DNA of 22,289 nucleotides, taken from assembly GCA_905199135.1 (NCBI GenBank), contig CAJKFC010000021.1, forward strand, positions 1 through 22,289, read 5' to 3'. This stretch comes from an uncultured Eubacteriales bacterium (lineage in GTDB: Bacteria; Bacillota; Clostridia; Oscillospirales; Butyricicoccaceae). The notes under the pieces were generated by a model. That model saw nothing but the letters and a program-made list of their open reading frames with translations, was not told the origin of the DNA and did no database searches. Of the stretch, positions 14,878 through 22,289 are shown piece by piece (position 1 is the stretch's first letter; every line of letters begins with the position of its first letter). The position numbers and the translations under genes were made by a program.

Positions 14878-16296
14878 TCAGATTGTCGGTTTTACATCCT
14901 TGGGGATGGGACAGATGTATTTGCCGCCTCTCTTCTCCTCCAGTTCAGCTTTGGCTTTCGCCATCATTTCGGGATCTTCCATGGCGTATATGGCGGCAAG
15001 AGCCATTATTTTACCCGCCTGAAGCATACCCTTGTGGGCGTAGCTTGTAATTCCCTGAGCTGTCACCTGCCATGTATGACCGGGTGTACCCAGTATCTGT
15101 GTGGCAATATTTATTTGGGCTGTCGGTGTACAGTAGCTGGTGTCTCCCACATCGGTGGAGCCGCCCATGGCGCCCTCAAGGGGAACGAGGGGCGATATGT
15201 CCCTGTTAAAGACACCCATCTCTATGCGGTGACCCGATGTCTTGGCATAGTTGTTTATCGAATTTTTGCGCTCTTCGTCGCTGACCGTCTTCATGAAAGA
15301 CTGAGCCATTTCCATATCCTTTTCGTCGAGGTCGTAAAGTCCCACCTCTTCGAGGGCCTTCTGAGTGACGACATTTAATGTATTGTTGGGCAGGAAGTCG
15401 GAAAGAGCCTCGTGAATTACAGTTTCCACCGTCGTTCCCGTCATGAGGGCAGCGCCCTTTGCTATGTCCTTTACCCTTTCGACCACAGCCATCATGTCGT
15501 TTACTCTCGGTGCTCTTACAAAATAGTGCAGGCATGTTCTGTCCTGAACTACATTGGGGGCGATTCCGCCGGCGTCAACATAGGCATAGTGCATACGGAC
15601 ATCTGTGGGCACATGCTCTCTCAGATAGTTTACGCCGACATTCATGAGTTCACAGGCGTCGAGGGCAGAGCGTCCGAGATGGGGCGCACCTGCGGCGTGA
15701 GCCGTCTTGCCGTGGAACTTGAAGAACACGCTGTAACACGCCAGGCTTCCGTAGGCTACCACGGTGTTCTTGTCGCCCGGATGCCATGTGAAGCAGACAT
15801 CAAGGTCGTCAAAATATCCGTCTCTTGCCATAAATGTCTTGCCCGAGCCGTATTCCTCACCGGGGCAGCCGTAATAGCGGACTGTACCGGGAAGATTGTT
15901 CTTCTCGAGGTATTCCTTGAGGGCAAAGGCAGACGCCATGGCTCCTGCGCCCAAAAGGTGATGGCCGCAGCCGTGACCGTAGCTTCCGTTTTCCTCTGTG
16001 AGAGGGTCATGTACATTGCAGCAGCCCTTCTGAGAAAGGCCGGGAAGAGCGTCAAACTCGCCCAGGAAACCGACTATCGGCTTGCCTGAGCCATATTCTG
16101 CCACGAAGGCGGTGGGTATTCCCGCTACCCCCTCTGTCACTTTAAAGCCGCCGTCTCTGCATGCCTTCGCAAGGCATGCTGCCGATTTATACTCTTTCAT
16201 TCCGGGCTCGGCATAGCCCCAGACCTCGTCGGCGGCCTTTATGAAGATATCTCTGTTATTTTCTATGTAGTCACATACAAACTGTTTTTTATCCAT
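14878..16296 (-). CDS. abgB: AbgB-like M20 family amidohydrolase, downstream copy
   Basis: 472 residues, close to E. coli AbgB. Motifs shared with AbgB run the length of the protein: GEFDALPGLSQ (79-89), GHGCGHHLLG (107-116), YGCPGEEYGSGKTFM (142-156), FTWHPG (169-174), HLGRSALDA (206-214), GGIAPNVVQ, STDVGD, and a C-terminus of CPIPKDV. Likely metal ligands or catalytic residues lie among Asp82, His108, His112, Glu147, Glu148 and His172. AbgB works with AbgA in E. coli to split p-aminobenzoyl-glutamate; other relatives cleave dipeptides or N-acyl amino acids, so the substrate is open. No signal peptide, so it is cytoplasmic. The ATG follows TAGGAGG, which overlaps the TAG stop of the upstream copy (9-base gap), so both are in one operon. 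There is no AbgA or AbgT homologue in the window. Confidence 0.93.
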   Translation of the reverse strand: MDKKQFVCDYIENNRDIFIKAADEVWGYAEPGMKEYKSAACLAKACRDGGFKVTEGVAGIPTAFVAEYGSGKPIVGFLGEFDALPGLSQKGCCNVHDPLTEENGSYGHGCGHHLLGAGAMASAFALKEYLEKNNLPGTVRYYGCPGEEYGSGKTFMARDGYFDDLDVCFTWHPGDKNTVVAYGSLACYSVFFKFHGKTAHAAGAPHLGRSALDACELMNVGVNYLREHVPTDVRMHYAYVDAGGIAPNVVQDRTCLHYFVRAPRVNDMMAVVERVKDIAKGAALMTGTTVETVIHEALSDFLPNNTLNVVTQKALEEVGLYDLDEKDMEMAQSFMKTVSDEERKNSINNYAKTSGHRIEMGVFNRDISPLVPLEGAMGGSTDVGDTSYCTPTAQINIATQILGTPGHTWQVTAQGITSYAHKGMLQAGKIMALAAIYAMEDPEMMAKAKAELEEKRGGKYICPIPKDVKPTI

Positions 16297-16305
16297 CTTA
16301 TCCTC

Positions 16306-17721
16306 CTACTTGAGCGGCGGTACATCCATGGGCAACGGGCAGTTATACTTTCCGCCCGTAGTTTCGACAAACTCTGCTCTCGCTCTCTTGAGCAGATCCT
16401 CATCAGCGGCAGCATATGCACCTGCCAATGCCATGGCCTTTGCCACGGTGAGCATAGCCTTGTGGGCATAAGTTGTCTTGCCCTGTCCTGTGATGTGCCA
16501 GTGGTGACCGGGTGTGCCTATGATCTGTGTAGCCATGTTGCACTGAGCGGTGGGAGTTGTCTGGCTGGCGTCGCCCACATCGGTTGTACCCGAGCCGGGC
16601 ATGGGATTGATGTTAAAGGGAGTGATAAAGTTGTGAAGAGGTCCTACCGGAACTTCGGACTGGGGATGTGAACGCTTATAATTGCGGATGGCGTTCTCTC
16701 TGTCCTCATCGGAAAGAACTTCGTCAAAATATTTTGCCGTCTCCATATCCTTTTCGTCGTAGTTGGGAGCGCCTATGTCCTCCATGGCTCTCTGCAAAAC
16801 TTTGGAGAGCTCAATGTTGGGGACAAAATCAGATACAGCTTTGATTACCTGTGTGTCAAATGTAGTACCTGTCATGAGAGCGGCACCCTTGGCTATATCC
16901 TTTACCCTTTCAACTATCGGCATAAGGAGAGATACCTTGGGAGCTCTTACATAGTAGTGCACCGTAGCCCTGTCCTGGACGACATTGGGGGCGATTCCGC
17001 CTGCGTCGCGGTAGGCATAGTGAATTCTTGCCTCGGGTATTATGTGCTCTCTCAGATAGTTTACGCCGACGCTCATAAGCTCTACGGCGTCGAGAGCCGA
17101 ACGGCCGAGATGAGGTGCGCCTGCGGCGTGAGCCGTCTTGCCGTGGAAGTTGAAGTATATGCTGTAATTGGCGAGGCTTCCGTTTGTCCATACGGCGTTG
17201 AATGTGCCGGGATGCCATGTAAAGCAGGCGTCTGTGTCGTCAAATCTGCCTGTACGGGCCAAAAAGACCTTGCCGGAGCCGTTTTCCTCACCGGGGCAGC
17301 CGAAATATTTTACTGTACCGGGAATATTGTTCTTCTCAAAGTAATTTTTAAGGGCAAAGGCCGCACCCAGAGCGCCGACACCCAAAAGGTGATGTCCGCA
17401 GCCGTGGCCGTAGCTTTCGGGGTTCTCCTGAGTCTTTACATTGCAGCCTGCCTTCTGGCTGACGCCGGGAAGAGCGTCGAACTCACCCAAAAAGCTGATG
17501 ACAGGATGTCCCGAGCCGTATGTGCCGATAAAGGCTGTCGGCATGTCGGCAACGCCCTCTTCTACCTCGAAGCCCTCCTTTTTGAGCTCATCAATGAGAG
17601 CCTTGGAGGATTTGAACTCTCTCATGCCCACTTCGGCATAGCCCCAGATCTCATCGGAAACGCGGGCGAGTCTATCGCCGTTTTCTTCGATATAATCGCT
17701 TATGATCTTTTTTACATCCAT
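16306..17721 (-). CDS. abgB: AbgB-like M20 family amidohydrolase, upstream copy
   Basis: 471 residues, a tandem paralogue of the downstream gene. It keeps the same motifs: GEFDALPGVSQ (79-89), GHGCGHHLLG (105-114), FGCPGEENGSGKVF (140-153), FTWHPG (167-172), HLGRSALDA, GGIAPNVVQ, TTDVGD, and a C-terminal CPLPMDV. Asp82, His106, His110, Glu145, Glu146 and His170 match the probable active-site set. The copies differ throughout, including around the substrate-facing lid domain, so they may have split specificities or form a hetero-oligomer. The start is the ATG at 17721 with TGGAGG about 7 bases upstream; the frame stays open for 24 more codons, but those cross the promoter. First gene of the two-gene unit. 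About 130 bases separate it from sigF and no clear terminator lies between, so read-through from the sporulation operon is possible. Confidence 0.93.
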   Translation of the reverse strand: MDVKKIISDYIEENGDRLARVSDEIWGYAEVGMREFKSSKALIDELKKEGFEVEEGVADMPTAFIGTYGSGHPVISFLGEFDALPGVSQKAGCNVKTQENPESYGHGCGHHLLGVGALGAAFALKNYFEKNNIPGTVKYFGCPGEENGSGKVFLARTGRFDDTDACFTWHPGTFNAVWTNGSLANYSIYFNFHGKTAHAAGAPHLGRSALDAVELMSVGVNYLREHIIPEARIHYAYRDAGGIAPNVVQDRATVHYYVRAPKVSLLMPIVERVKDIAKGAALMTGTTFDTQVIKAVSDFVPNIELSKVLQRAMEDIGAPNYDEKDMETAKYFDEVLSDEDRENAIRNYKRSHPQSEVPVGPLHNFITPFNINPMPGSGTTDVGDASQTTPTAQCNMATQIIGTPGHHWHITGQGKTTYAHKAMLTVAKAMALAGAYAAADEDLLKRARAEFVETTGGKYNCPLPMDVPPLK

Positions 17722-17775
17722 TTTCTGCCTCCATATTATTTTGGTCTGTGCCAATTTATACATTCTATATATGAT

Positions 17776-17804
17776 ATTATACCATAGGTACATCTAAAAA
17801 TGAA
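17776..17804 (-). promoter_or_regulatory. Extended -10 promoter of the amidohydrolase pair
   Basis: TATAAT (17781-17776) is preceded by TATGG, giving a TGn extended -10. The -35 position 17 bases upstream is TTCATT, only 3/6. The start would fall near 17769, leaving a leader of about 48 bases. Confidence 0.6.
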
Positions 17805-17850
17805 TATAAAAAATGCTGCGATTTTTTTAGCTATTTCGAGAGATATATAT

Positions 17851-18549
17851 TCACAATAGTGCTTTTCTCATGAGGGTTATCGCCTTTTTTTCTGTTCTTG
17901 AAACCTGCACCTGAGTAATACCAAGTATGTCGGCGGTTTTCTGTTGGGTCAAGTCTTTGAAAAATCTCAGTAGAATTACCTGTTTTTCCTTGTCGGGCAG
18001 CTGTTCTATGGCGTTTTTGACAGACAGCTTGTCTATTATCTCGTCCTCCCTGTCAACTCCCAGCGTGTCCTTGAGGGCAAGTCCGTCCTCGTTTGCCGAG
18101 GCGTCGATGGAATATGCGTAATCGGCGGCGGCCTGAACATAGGCTATTTCCTCCTCGTTCATTCCCGTTTCTGCGGCGATGTCGGACACTCTGACCGCCC
18201 TGTCCAAAGTCTTTTCCAGCTTTTCGGCGGCGGCTCTCACGGCGGCGGCCTTGGACTTTATATCCCTGCTGACCTTTATAAGGCCGTCGTCTCTGAAATG
18301 ACGGCGTATTTCACCCATGATTTTGGGGACGGCATATGTGGAAAATTCCGTTCCGTAGCCCTCCTCATAGCCCTCCACTGCCTTTAAAAAGCCGATGCTG
18401 CCTATCTGGAAAAGATCCTGAAGATCGGCGCCTCTGCCGGTAAATCTGTGGACAATGCTCCATATCAGCTTTTCATTGCCCTTTATCAGCATTTCCATGG
18501 CTTCACGGTCGCCTTTTTTGGCCAGCGCCACCAGCTCCTTATTTTCCAT
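17851..18549 (-). CDS. sigF: Sporulation sigma factor F
   Basis: 232 residues. Region 2 is seen in LQDLFQIGSIGFLKAVEGY followed by FSTYAVPKIMGEIRRHFRDD, and the C-terminal region 4 HTH in LTQQKTADILGITQVQVSR near the end. The match to SpoIIAC is reinforced by its place behind spoIIAA and spoIIAB. It directs early forespore transcription after asymmetric division and is held inactive by SpoIIAB until then. The ATG at 18549 overlaps the end of spoIIAB by 11 bases and has AAAGGCGAG just upstream, so translation is coupled. In Bacillus a spoVA operon follows; here the next genes are two amidohydrolases instead. Confidence 0.97.
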   Translation of the reverse strand: MENKELVALAKKGDREAMEMLIKGNEKLIWSIVHRFTGRGADLQDLFQIGSIGFLKAVEGYEEGYGTEFSTYAVPKIMGEIRRHFRDDGLIKVSRDIKSKAAAVRAAAEKLEKTLDRAVRVSDIAAETGMNEEEIAYVQAAADYAYSIDASANEDGLALKDTLGVDREDEIIDKLSVKNAIEQLPDKEKQVILLRFFKDLTQQKTADILGITQVQVSRTEKKAITLMRKALL

Positions 18550-18979
18550 ATCTCGCCTTTAGCTTTTTCTCCATTTTTACCGTTGTGCCCTGCCCTTTTT
18601 TAGATGTGACCGACAGCCTGTCCGTAAAACTCTCCATAATGGTAAAACCCATGCCGCTTCTGTCGCTGTCACCCGTCGTGAAAAGCGGTGTCAGAGCCTG
18701 CTCGATATTTTCTATGCCGCAGCCCTTGTCCTTGACGGTGATGATAACAGTCCTGTCGTCTGTTATCTTTATGTTTATCGTTATGTAGCCCTCTTTCTCC
18801 TTGTAGCCGTGGACTATAGAATTGGTGACCGCTTCGGACACCGCCGTCTTTATATCGGCCAGTTCGTCTAAAGTGGGGTCGAGCTGCATTACAAAGGAAG
18901 CCGCTGCGCTTCGGGCAAAGCTCTCGTTGAAAGACCTGGACAGCAGCTTTATTGTCGTTTCGTTTACGATATTTTTCAT
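18539..18979 (-). CDS. spoIIAB: Anti-sigma F factor and SpoIIAA kinase
   Basis: 146 residues of the GHKL kinase fold. The N box is EAVTNSIVHGYKEKEG, followed by DKGCGI (G1) and LFTTGDSDRSGMGFTIMESF (lid and G2), all closely matching Bacillus SpoIIAB. It binds sigma F to silence it and phosphorylates SpoIIAA with ATP. When SpoIIAA is dephosphorylated in the forespore, SpoIIAB switches partner and frees sigma F. The ATG at 18979 has GAGGT 7 bases upstream that overlaps the spoIIAA stop (TGAGG), a 9-base gap. All residues of the nucleotide site appear intact. Confidence 0.97.
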   Translation of the reverse strand: MKNIVNETTIKLLSRSFNESFARSAAASFVMQLDPTLDELADIKTAVSEAVTNSIVHGYKEKEGYITINIKITDDRTVIITVKDKGCGIENIEQALTPLFTTGDSDRSGMGFTIMESFTDRLSVTSKKGQGTTVKMEKKLKARYGK

Positions 18980-18988
18980 TGTTCTACC

Positions 18989-19294
18989 TCATATAAACTC
19001 CATTATTTTTTCAAGACCTGCCGCCGACAGGATTCTTCTCTTGTGGCCCTGCTCAACTCTGACCGACATTTTGCCGCCCAGCTGCTGAACACATTTATAG
19101 GCCTTCATGACCACCGCTATGCCTGAAGAATCCATAAAGGTCAGTCCTTTCATGTCGAGGACAATCTCCTTTTGAAATTCCCTCTCGATTTCGTCTCGTA
19201 TTTCAGCCATACCGTCTATCGCCTCATGATGCCCCAGCTCTCCGAACAGGCATATTTCGGTGACGCCCGGGCGTTTTTCGATTTTTATTTTCAT
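18989..19294 (-). CDS. spoIIAA: Anti-sigma F factor antagonist
   Basis: 101 residues, a single STAS domain, slightly shorter than Bacillus SpoIIAA. The phosphorylation site is in FMDSSGIAVVMKAYK (Asp55-Ser-Ser-Gly58), preceded by the usual beta-strand EIVLDMKGLT. Unphosphorylated protein binds SpoIIAB and releases sigma F; phosphorylation by SpoIIAB on the serine motif stops this. The ATG at 19294 follows TGAGGTG by about 5 bases. First gene of the spoIIAA-AB-sigF operon. A strong terminator hairpin ends only about 9-14 bases upstream of its ribosome binding site, and I could not recognise a sigma-H promoter, so how the operon is transcribed is unclear from this sequence. Confidence 0.97.
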   Translation of the reverse strand: MKIKIEKRPGVTEICLFGELGHHEAIDGMAEIRDEIEREFQKEIVLDMKGLTFMDSSGIAVVMKAYKCVQQLGGKMSVRVEQGHKRRILSAAGLEKIMEFI

Positions 19295-19304
19295 TTTTCA
19301 CCTC

Positions 19305-19344
19305 AAAATAAAAATATCCCTATACCTTTTCGGTATAGGGATAT
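19305..19344 (-). terminator. Terminator between folC and spoIIAA
   Basis: A perfect 13-bp stem (ATATCCCTATACC at 19314-19326 with 19332-19344) closes a 5-base loop. On the minus strand it is followed by TTTTTATTTT, then directly by the spoIIAA ribosome binding site. It should stop transcripts coming from valS-folC. Confidence 0.9.
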
Positions 19345-19377
19345 TTTACAATATTTTTCGCAAGAGATTTGTCGTTT

Positions 19378-20652
19378 TTATTCCTCAAACGCTCTTTTGG
19401 CCTCTCCTATCATGTAGAGAGATCCGCAGGCTATGACGACATCGTTCTCATTTGCCAGGCTCTTTGCCTTTTTTGCGGCTGTATAGGGGTCTTTTTCCAC
19501 CGAGACATCGCCGCACACCTCTTTGGCGAGGGCGGCCACATCTTCTCCCGACGCAGCTCTGGGGGAATCGGGCACAGTGGCAATAAACACATCACTTCTG
19601 CCTGCAACCTCTTTGATGCAGTTCTTATAGTCCTTGTCGCCCAGCATTCCCATTACGGTTATTATCCTTCTCGGCTTATATATGACATCTATCGCCTTGC
19701 AGAGGACTTCTACGCCGTCGGGGTTGTGAGCGCCGTCGATGATACAGGTTGGCTTTTTGCAGACTTCTTCCAGTCTGCCGCCGAATCTCGTATTTTTAAG
19801 ACCTTTTTTGACGCTTTCCTCGGATATTTTAATGCCCGACTTTCTCATCTCCTCGATGATGGAAAGAACGGTTATCGAGTTGTAAATCTGATGCTCTCCC
19901 ACGAGAGAAATCTCATAATCCTCGCCCTTATAGGTATAGGAGGCGCCGTTTTCACCCCACTTGGCGTTTTCCAGCTTGGAGAGGTCTCCGAAGTTGCCGT
20001 CTATGTGGAGCATTTTACAGCTGTCCTCTATAATTCCCTTTGCCTCGGGGTCCTGAAGAGGATAGGACACAACACGGCAGCCTTTCTTTATAATGCCGCA
20101 CTTTTCAAAGGCTATCTTCTTGAGAGTATCACCCAAAATCGCCACATGGTCAAAGGCTATCTTTCCGATAGATGCAACTACGGGAGCGTCTATGATATTT
20201 GTAGCGTCAAATCTGCCGCCGAGACCGACTTCAAACACCACGAAATCACACTTTTCGTCGGCAAACCACTGAATAGCCAGCAGGGTATCCAGCTCAAATT
20301 CGGTTATAGGGGTCTCCTCTTCCTCCATCTGCAAAAGATGGGGCATTATCTTTTCGAGGTTTGCGGCGAGGGCCTCTTTAGGAATCATCTCGCCGTTTAT
20401 CTGCATTCTCTCTCGGAAGTCCACCACATAGGGGGAGACATACATTCCCACCTTATACCCTTCGGTTTTGAGTATTTCCGCCGTCATGGCAGTGGTGCTG
20501 CCCTTTCCGTTGGTACCAGCCACATGGATAAACTTGAGTGTTTTCTGGGGATTTCCCATGAGCTCCAGCGCTCTTTCCATTCTGAAAAGGCCGAGCCTCG
20601 AGCCGTATTTAGCCCTCGAATGAATGTAGTTTAAGGTTTCTTCGTATGTCAT
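19378..20652 (-). CDS. folC: Folylpolyglutamate synthase / dihydrofolate synthase
   Basis: 424 residues, normal for the family. The P-loop is GTNGKGS (46-52), followed by SPYVVDFRERMQING (73-87), FEVGLGGRFDATN (140-152), the magnesium-site region FDHVAILGDT (167-176) with FEKCGIIKK, and the C-terminal domain motif DGAHNP (306-311). The enzyme adds glutamate to dihydropteroate and/or folates in the cytoplasm using ATP. Family members usually have SIGLDH in the 160s; here it reads SIGKIAFDH, a spacing variant that I believe also occurs in clostridial homologues. The ATG at 20652 follows GGGAGG by 7 bases. It lies 18 bases behind valS, the valS-folC order common in Firmicutes. Confidence 0.96.
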   Translation of the reverse strand: MTYEETLNYIHSRAKYGSRLGLFRMERALELMGNPQKTLKFIHVAGTNGKGSTTAMTAEILKTEGYKVGMYVSPYVVDFRERMQINGEMIPKEALAANLEKIMPHLLQMEEEETPITEFELDTLLAIQWFADEKCDFVVFEVGLGGRFDATNIIDAPVVASIGKIAFDHVAILGDTLKKIAFEKCGIIKKGCRVVSYPLQDPEAKGIIEDSCKMLHIDGNFGDLSKLENAKWGENGASYTYKGEDYEISLVGEHQIYNSITVLSIIEEMRKSGIKISEESVKKGLKNTRFGGRLEEVCKKPTCIIDGAHNPDGVEVLCKAIDVIYKPRRIITVMGMLGDKDYKNCIKEVAGRSDVFIATVPDSPRAASGEDVAALAKEVCGDVSVEKDPYTAAKKAKSLANENDVVIACGSLYMIGEAKRAFEE

Positions 20653-20670
20653 ATCTGCCTCCCATTTGTT

Positions 20671-22289
20671 TTATGCAAGACTTTCCAGACTCTTTTCGAT
20701 ATTTTTAAGGGTTTCCTTATAAGAAGCCAGCTTCTCTCTCTCGGCGTTTACAATGTTTTCGGGAGCCTTTGCCAAAAAGCCCTCGTTGGACAGCTTGCCT
20801 TCGATACGCTTGATGTTGTCCTCGGCGTTCTTCTTCTCCTTTGTGAGACGGGCAAGCTCCTTATCCCTGTCGACCAGCTCGTTCATGGGCATGAATATCT
20901 GGGCGTTGCCTGTGGCGGCCATGGCCATCTTGGCGGTATCCTCGGGCATCTTGTCGGTAATCTCCACCTCGGAAGCCGAAGCCAGCTTTATAAAGTACTG
21001 TACGCCTTCATTATATACCTTTTTATCGTCGGTGACAATAATAACTTTTGCTTTTTTGGACGGAGGAACATTCATCTCGGCTCTTCTGTTTCTGATGCTT
21101 CTGATGGCCTCCATGACCTTTTCCATCTCGTTTGCCTCATCCTTAAAGGAGAGCTCCTCTTTATATCTGGGATATTCGGCCTTCATTATGCTGTCGCCCT
21201 CGTGAGGAAGAACCTGCCATATGCTCTCTGTGATAAAGGGCATAAAGGGATGGAGAAGCTCCATTGTTCTGGCAAGAACATAGGCAATGACGCGCTGTGC
21301 GTTCTCGTTGTCCTCTTTGTTGTCCTTGTCGGCAAGTCTTGTCTTGGACAGCTCGATGTACCAGTCGCAGAAATTGTCCCAAATGAAGGAATAGAGCTTT
21401 TCTGCGGCGATTCCCAGCTCGTATCTGTCGCCGTTTTCATTTATCTCTTTTGCGAGGTCATTGAGCTTGGAGAGTATCCACTTGTCGGCCACAGTGAGTT
21501 TTTCGGGTAGAGTGGTCTTGTCTGTTGTGAGGTTCATCTGAACGAATCTCGAGGCGTTCCATATCTTATTTGCGAAGTTTCTGTTGGCCTCGGCCTTCTC
21601 CATATAGAAGCGGCTGTCGTTTCCGGGGCTTATGCCTGTGAGCAGAGTAAATCTCAGTGCGTCTGCGCCGTATTTGTCAATGATCTCCAGAGGGTCTATG
21701 CCGTTGCCCAGGGATTTTGACATCTTTCTGCCCTGGGAATCGCGGACGAGACCGTGGATAAATACTTTGTCAAAGGGCTTTTTGCCTGTGTGCTCCAATG
21801 CGCTGAATATCATTCTGGCAACCCAGAAGAAAATTATATCGTAACCTGTGACAAGAACGCTTGTGGGATAGAAATAGTCGAGTTCCTCTGTCTTTTTGGG
21901 CCATCCCAATGTGGAGAAAGGCCACAGAGCCGAGCTGAACCATGTGTCGAGAACATCTTCGTCCTGTCTCACATTTTTGCTGCCGCACTTGGGACATACA
22001 TGGACATCTGTCTTGGAAACCTCCATATGACCGCAGTCGTCGCAGTAGTATGCGGGGATTCTGTGTCCCCACCACAGCTGTCTCGAAATACACCAGTCGT
22101 GGACATTCTCCATCCAGTTCATGTATGTCTTGGAGAATCTGTCGGGTACGAACTCTGTGTCATGGTTCTTTACGCAGTCGATGGCGGGACCTGCGAGAGC
22201 GTCCATCTTGACAAACCACTGAGCAGAAGTTATGGGCTCAACGGTTGTATGGCAGCGGTAGCAGGGGCCGACATTGTGGCTGGGTTTTT
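20671..22289 (-). CDS. valS: Valyl-tRNA synthetase (5' end beyond window)
   Basis: The C-terminal 538 residues are present; the frame is open to the right edge and the HIGH-motif half is missing. At the edge it reads NVGPCYRC, then SAQWFVKMDALA. Further on come DWCISRQLWWGHRIPAYYC, a CxxC...CPKC zinc-type pair, DVLDTWFSSALWPFSTLGWP, and the KMSKS catalytic loop (21726-21712). The anticodon-binding domain follows, then a C-terminal coiled coil (about 20671-20880, LARLTKEKKNAEDNIKRIEG) typical of ValRS, which helps hold the tRNA. The ATG at 22206 is internal and not the start. First visible gene of the operon with folC. The leader that might carry a T-box lies outside the window. Confidence 0.98.
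   Translation of the reverse strand, partial: KPSHNVGPCYRCHTTVEPITSAQWFVKMDALAGPAIDCVKNHDTEFVPDRFSKTYMNWMENVHDWCISRQLWWGHRIPAYYCDDCGHMEVSKTDVHVCPKCGSKNVRQDEDVLDTWFSSALWPFSTLGWPKKTEELDYFYPTSVLVTGYDIIFFWVARMIFSALEHTGKKPFDKVFIHGLVRDSQGRKMSKSLGNGIDPLEIIDKYGADALRFTLLTGISPGNDSRFYMEKAEANRNFANKIWNASRFVQMNLTTDKTTLPEKLTVADKWILSKLNDLAKEINENGDRYELGIAAEKLYSFIWDNFCDWYIELSKTRLADKDNKEDNENAQRVIAYVLARTMELLHPFMPFITESIWQVLPHEGDSIMKAEYPRYKEELSFKDEANEMEKVMEAIRSIRNRRAEMNVPPSKKAKVIIVTDDKKVYNEGVQYFIKLASASEVEITDKMPEDTAKMAMAATGNAQIFMPMNELVDRDKELARLTKEKKNAEDNIKRIEGKLSNEGFLAKAPENIVNAEREKLASYKETLKNIEKSLESLA

Noticed and set aside
17722..17793. 24-codon N-terminal extension of the upstream amidohydrolase
   Set aside because: It overlaps the -10 region, and the ATG at 17721 has a good ribosome binding site and matches the family start.
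1..22289. Mobile element, prophage, toxin-antitoxin or CRISPR system
   Set aside because: No transposase, integrase, phage, toxin or Cas motif and no spaced repeat array was seen; gene content and order are those of a chromosomal core region.

Overview
The window comes from a spore-forming member of the Firmicutes, most likely class Clostridia. The evidence is a complete spoIIAA-spoIIAB-sigF operon, strong AGGAGG-type ribosome binding sites, textbook sigma-A promoters, LxGC lipobox lipoproteins and a yybP-ykoY manganese riboswitch. Genus cannot be called from the sequence alone. Eighteen protein genes are supported, two of them cut by the window edges. All but htrA lie on the minus strand, so the genetic order reads from high to low coordinates.

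Layout from the right edge leftwards. (1) valS (cut at its 5' end) and folC form an operon ending in a 13-bp hairpin terminator. (2) spoIIAA-spoIIAB-sigF encodes the forespore sigma factor and its partner-switching regulators. (3) Two tandem AbgB-like M20 amidohydrolases have an extended -10 promoter. (4) Convergent to these, on the plus strand, is htrA, a membrane-anchored serine protease with its own terminator. (5) Divergent from htrA is a PMCA-type P2A cation ATPase preceded by a yybP-ykoY riboswitch with a transcription terminator, so it is probably a manganese and/or calcium exporter. (6) Three tandem family 5 (OppA/DppA-like) solute-binding lipoproteins follow. Each has its own exact-consensus promoter (TTGACA, 17 bp, TATAAT) and its own hairpin terminator, and no permease or ATPase genes are present. 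(7) The rpsF-ssb-rpsR operon is also driven by an exact-consensus promoter. (8) A MarR-type regulator sits just ahead of a pair of translationally coupled ABC exporter half-transporters; the second is cut at the left edge.

How they fit together: the MarR-ABC-ABC unit is a typical self-regulated heterodimeric multidrug exporter, and its first subunit carries the substitutions of a degenerate ATP site. The three binding proteins and two dipeptidase-like amidohydrolases suggest a peptide- or amide-scavenging organism, but the sequence does not prove they share a pathway.

No wholly new system is evident. The best leads are the three orphan binding proteins with strong individual promoters and structured leaders, the riboswitch-controlled ATPase, the AbgB pair behind sigF, and the terminator that sits almost against the spoIIAA ribosome binding site with no recognisable sporulation promoter. 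No tRNA, rRNA, CRISPR array, insertion sequence or prophage gene was seen.
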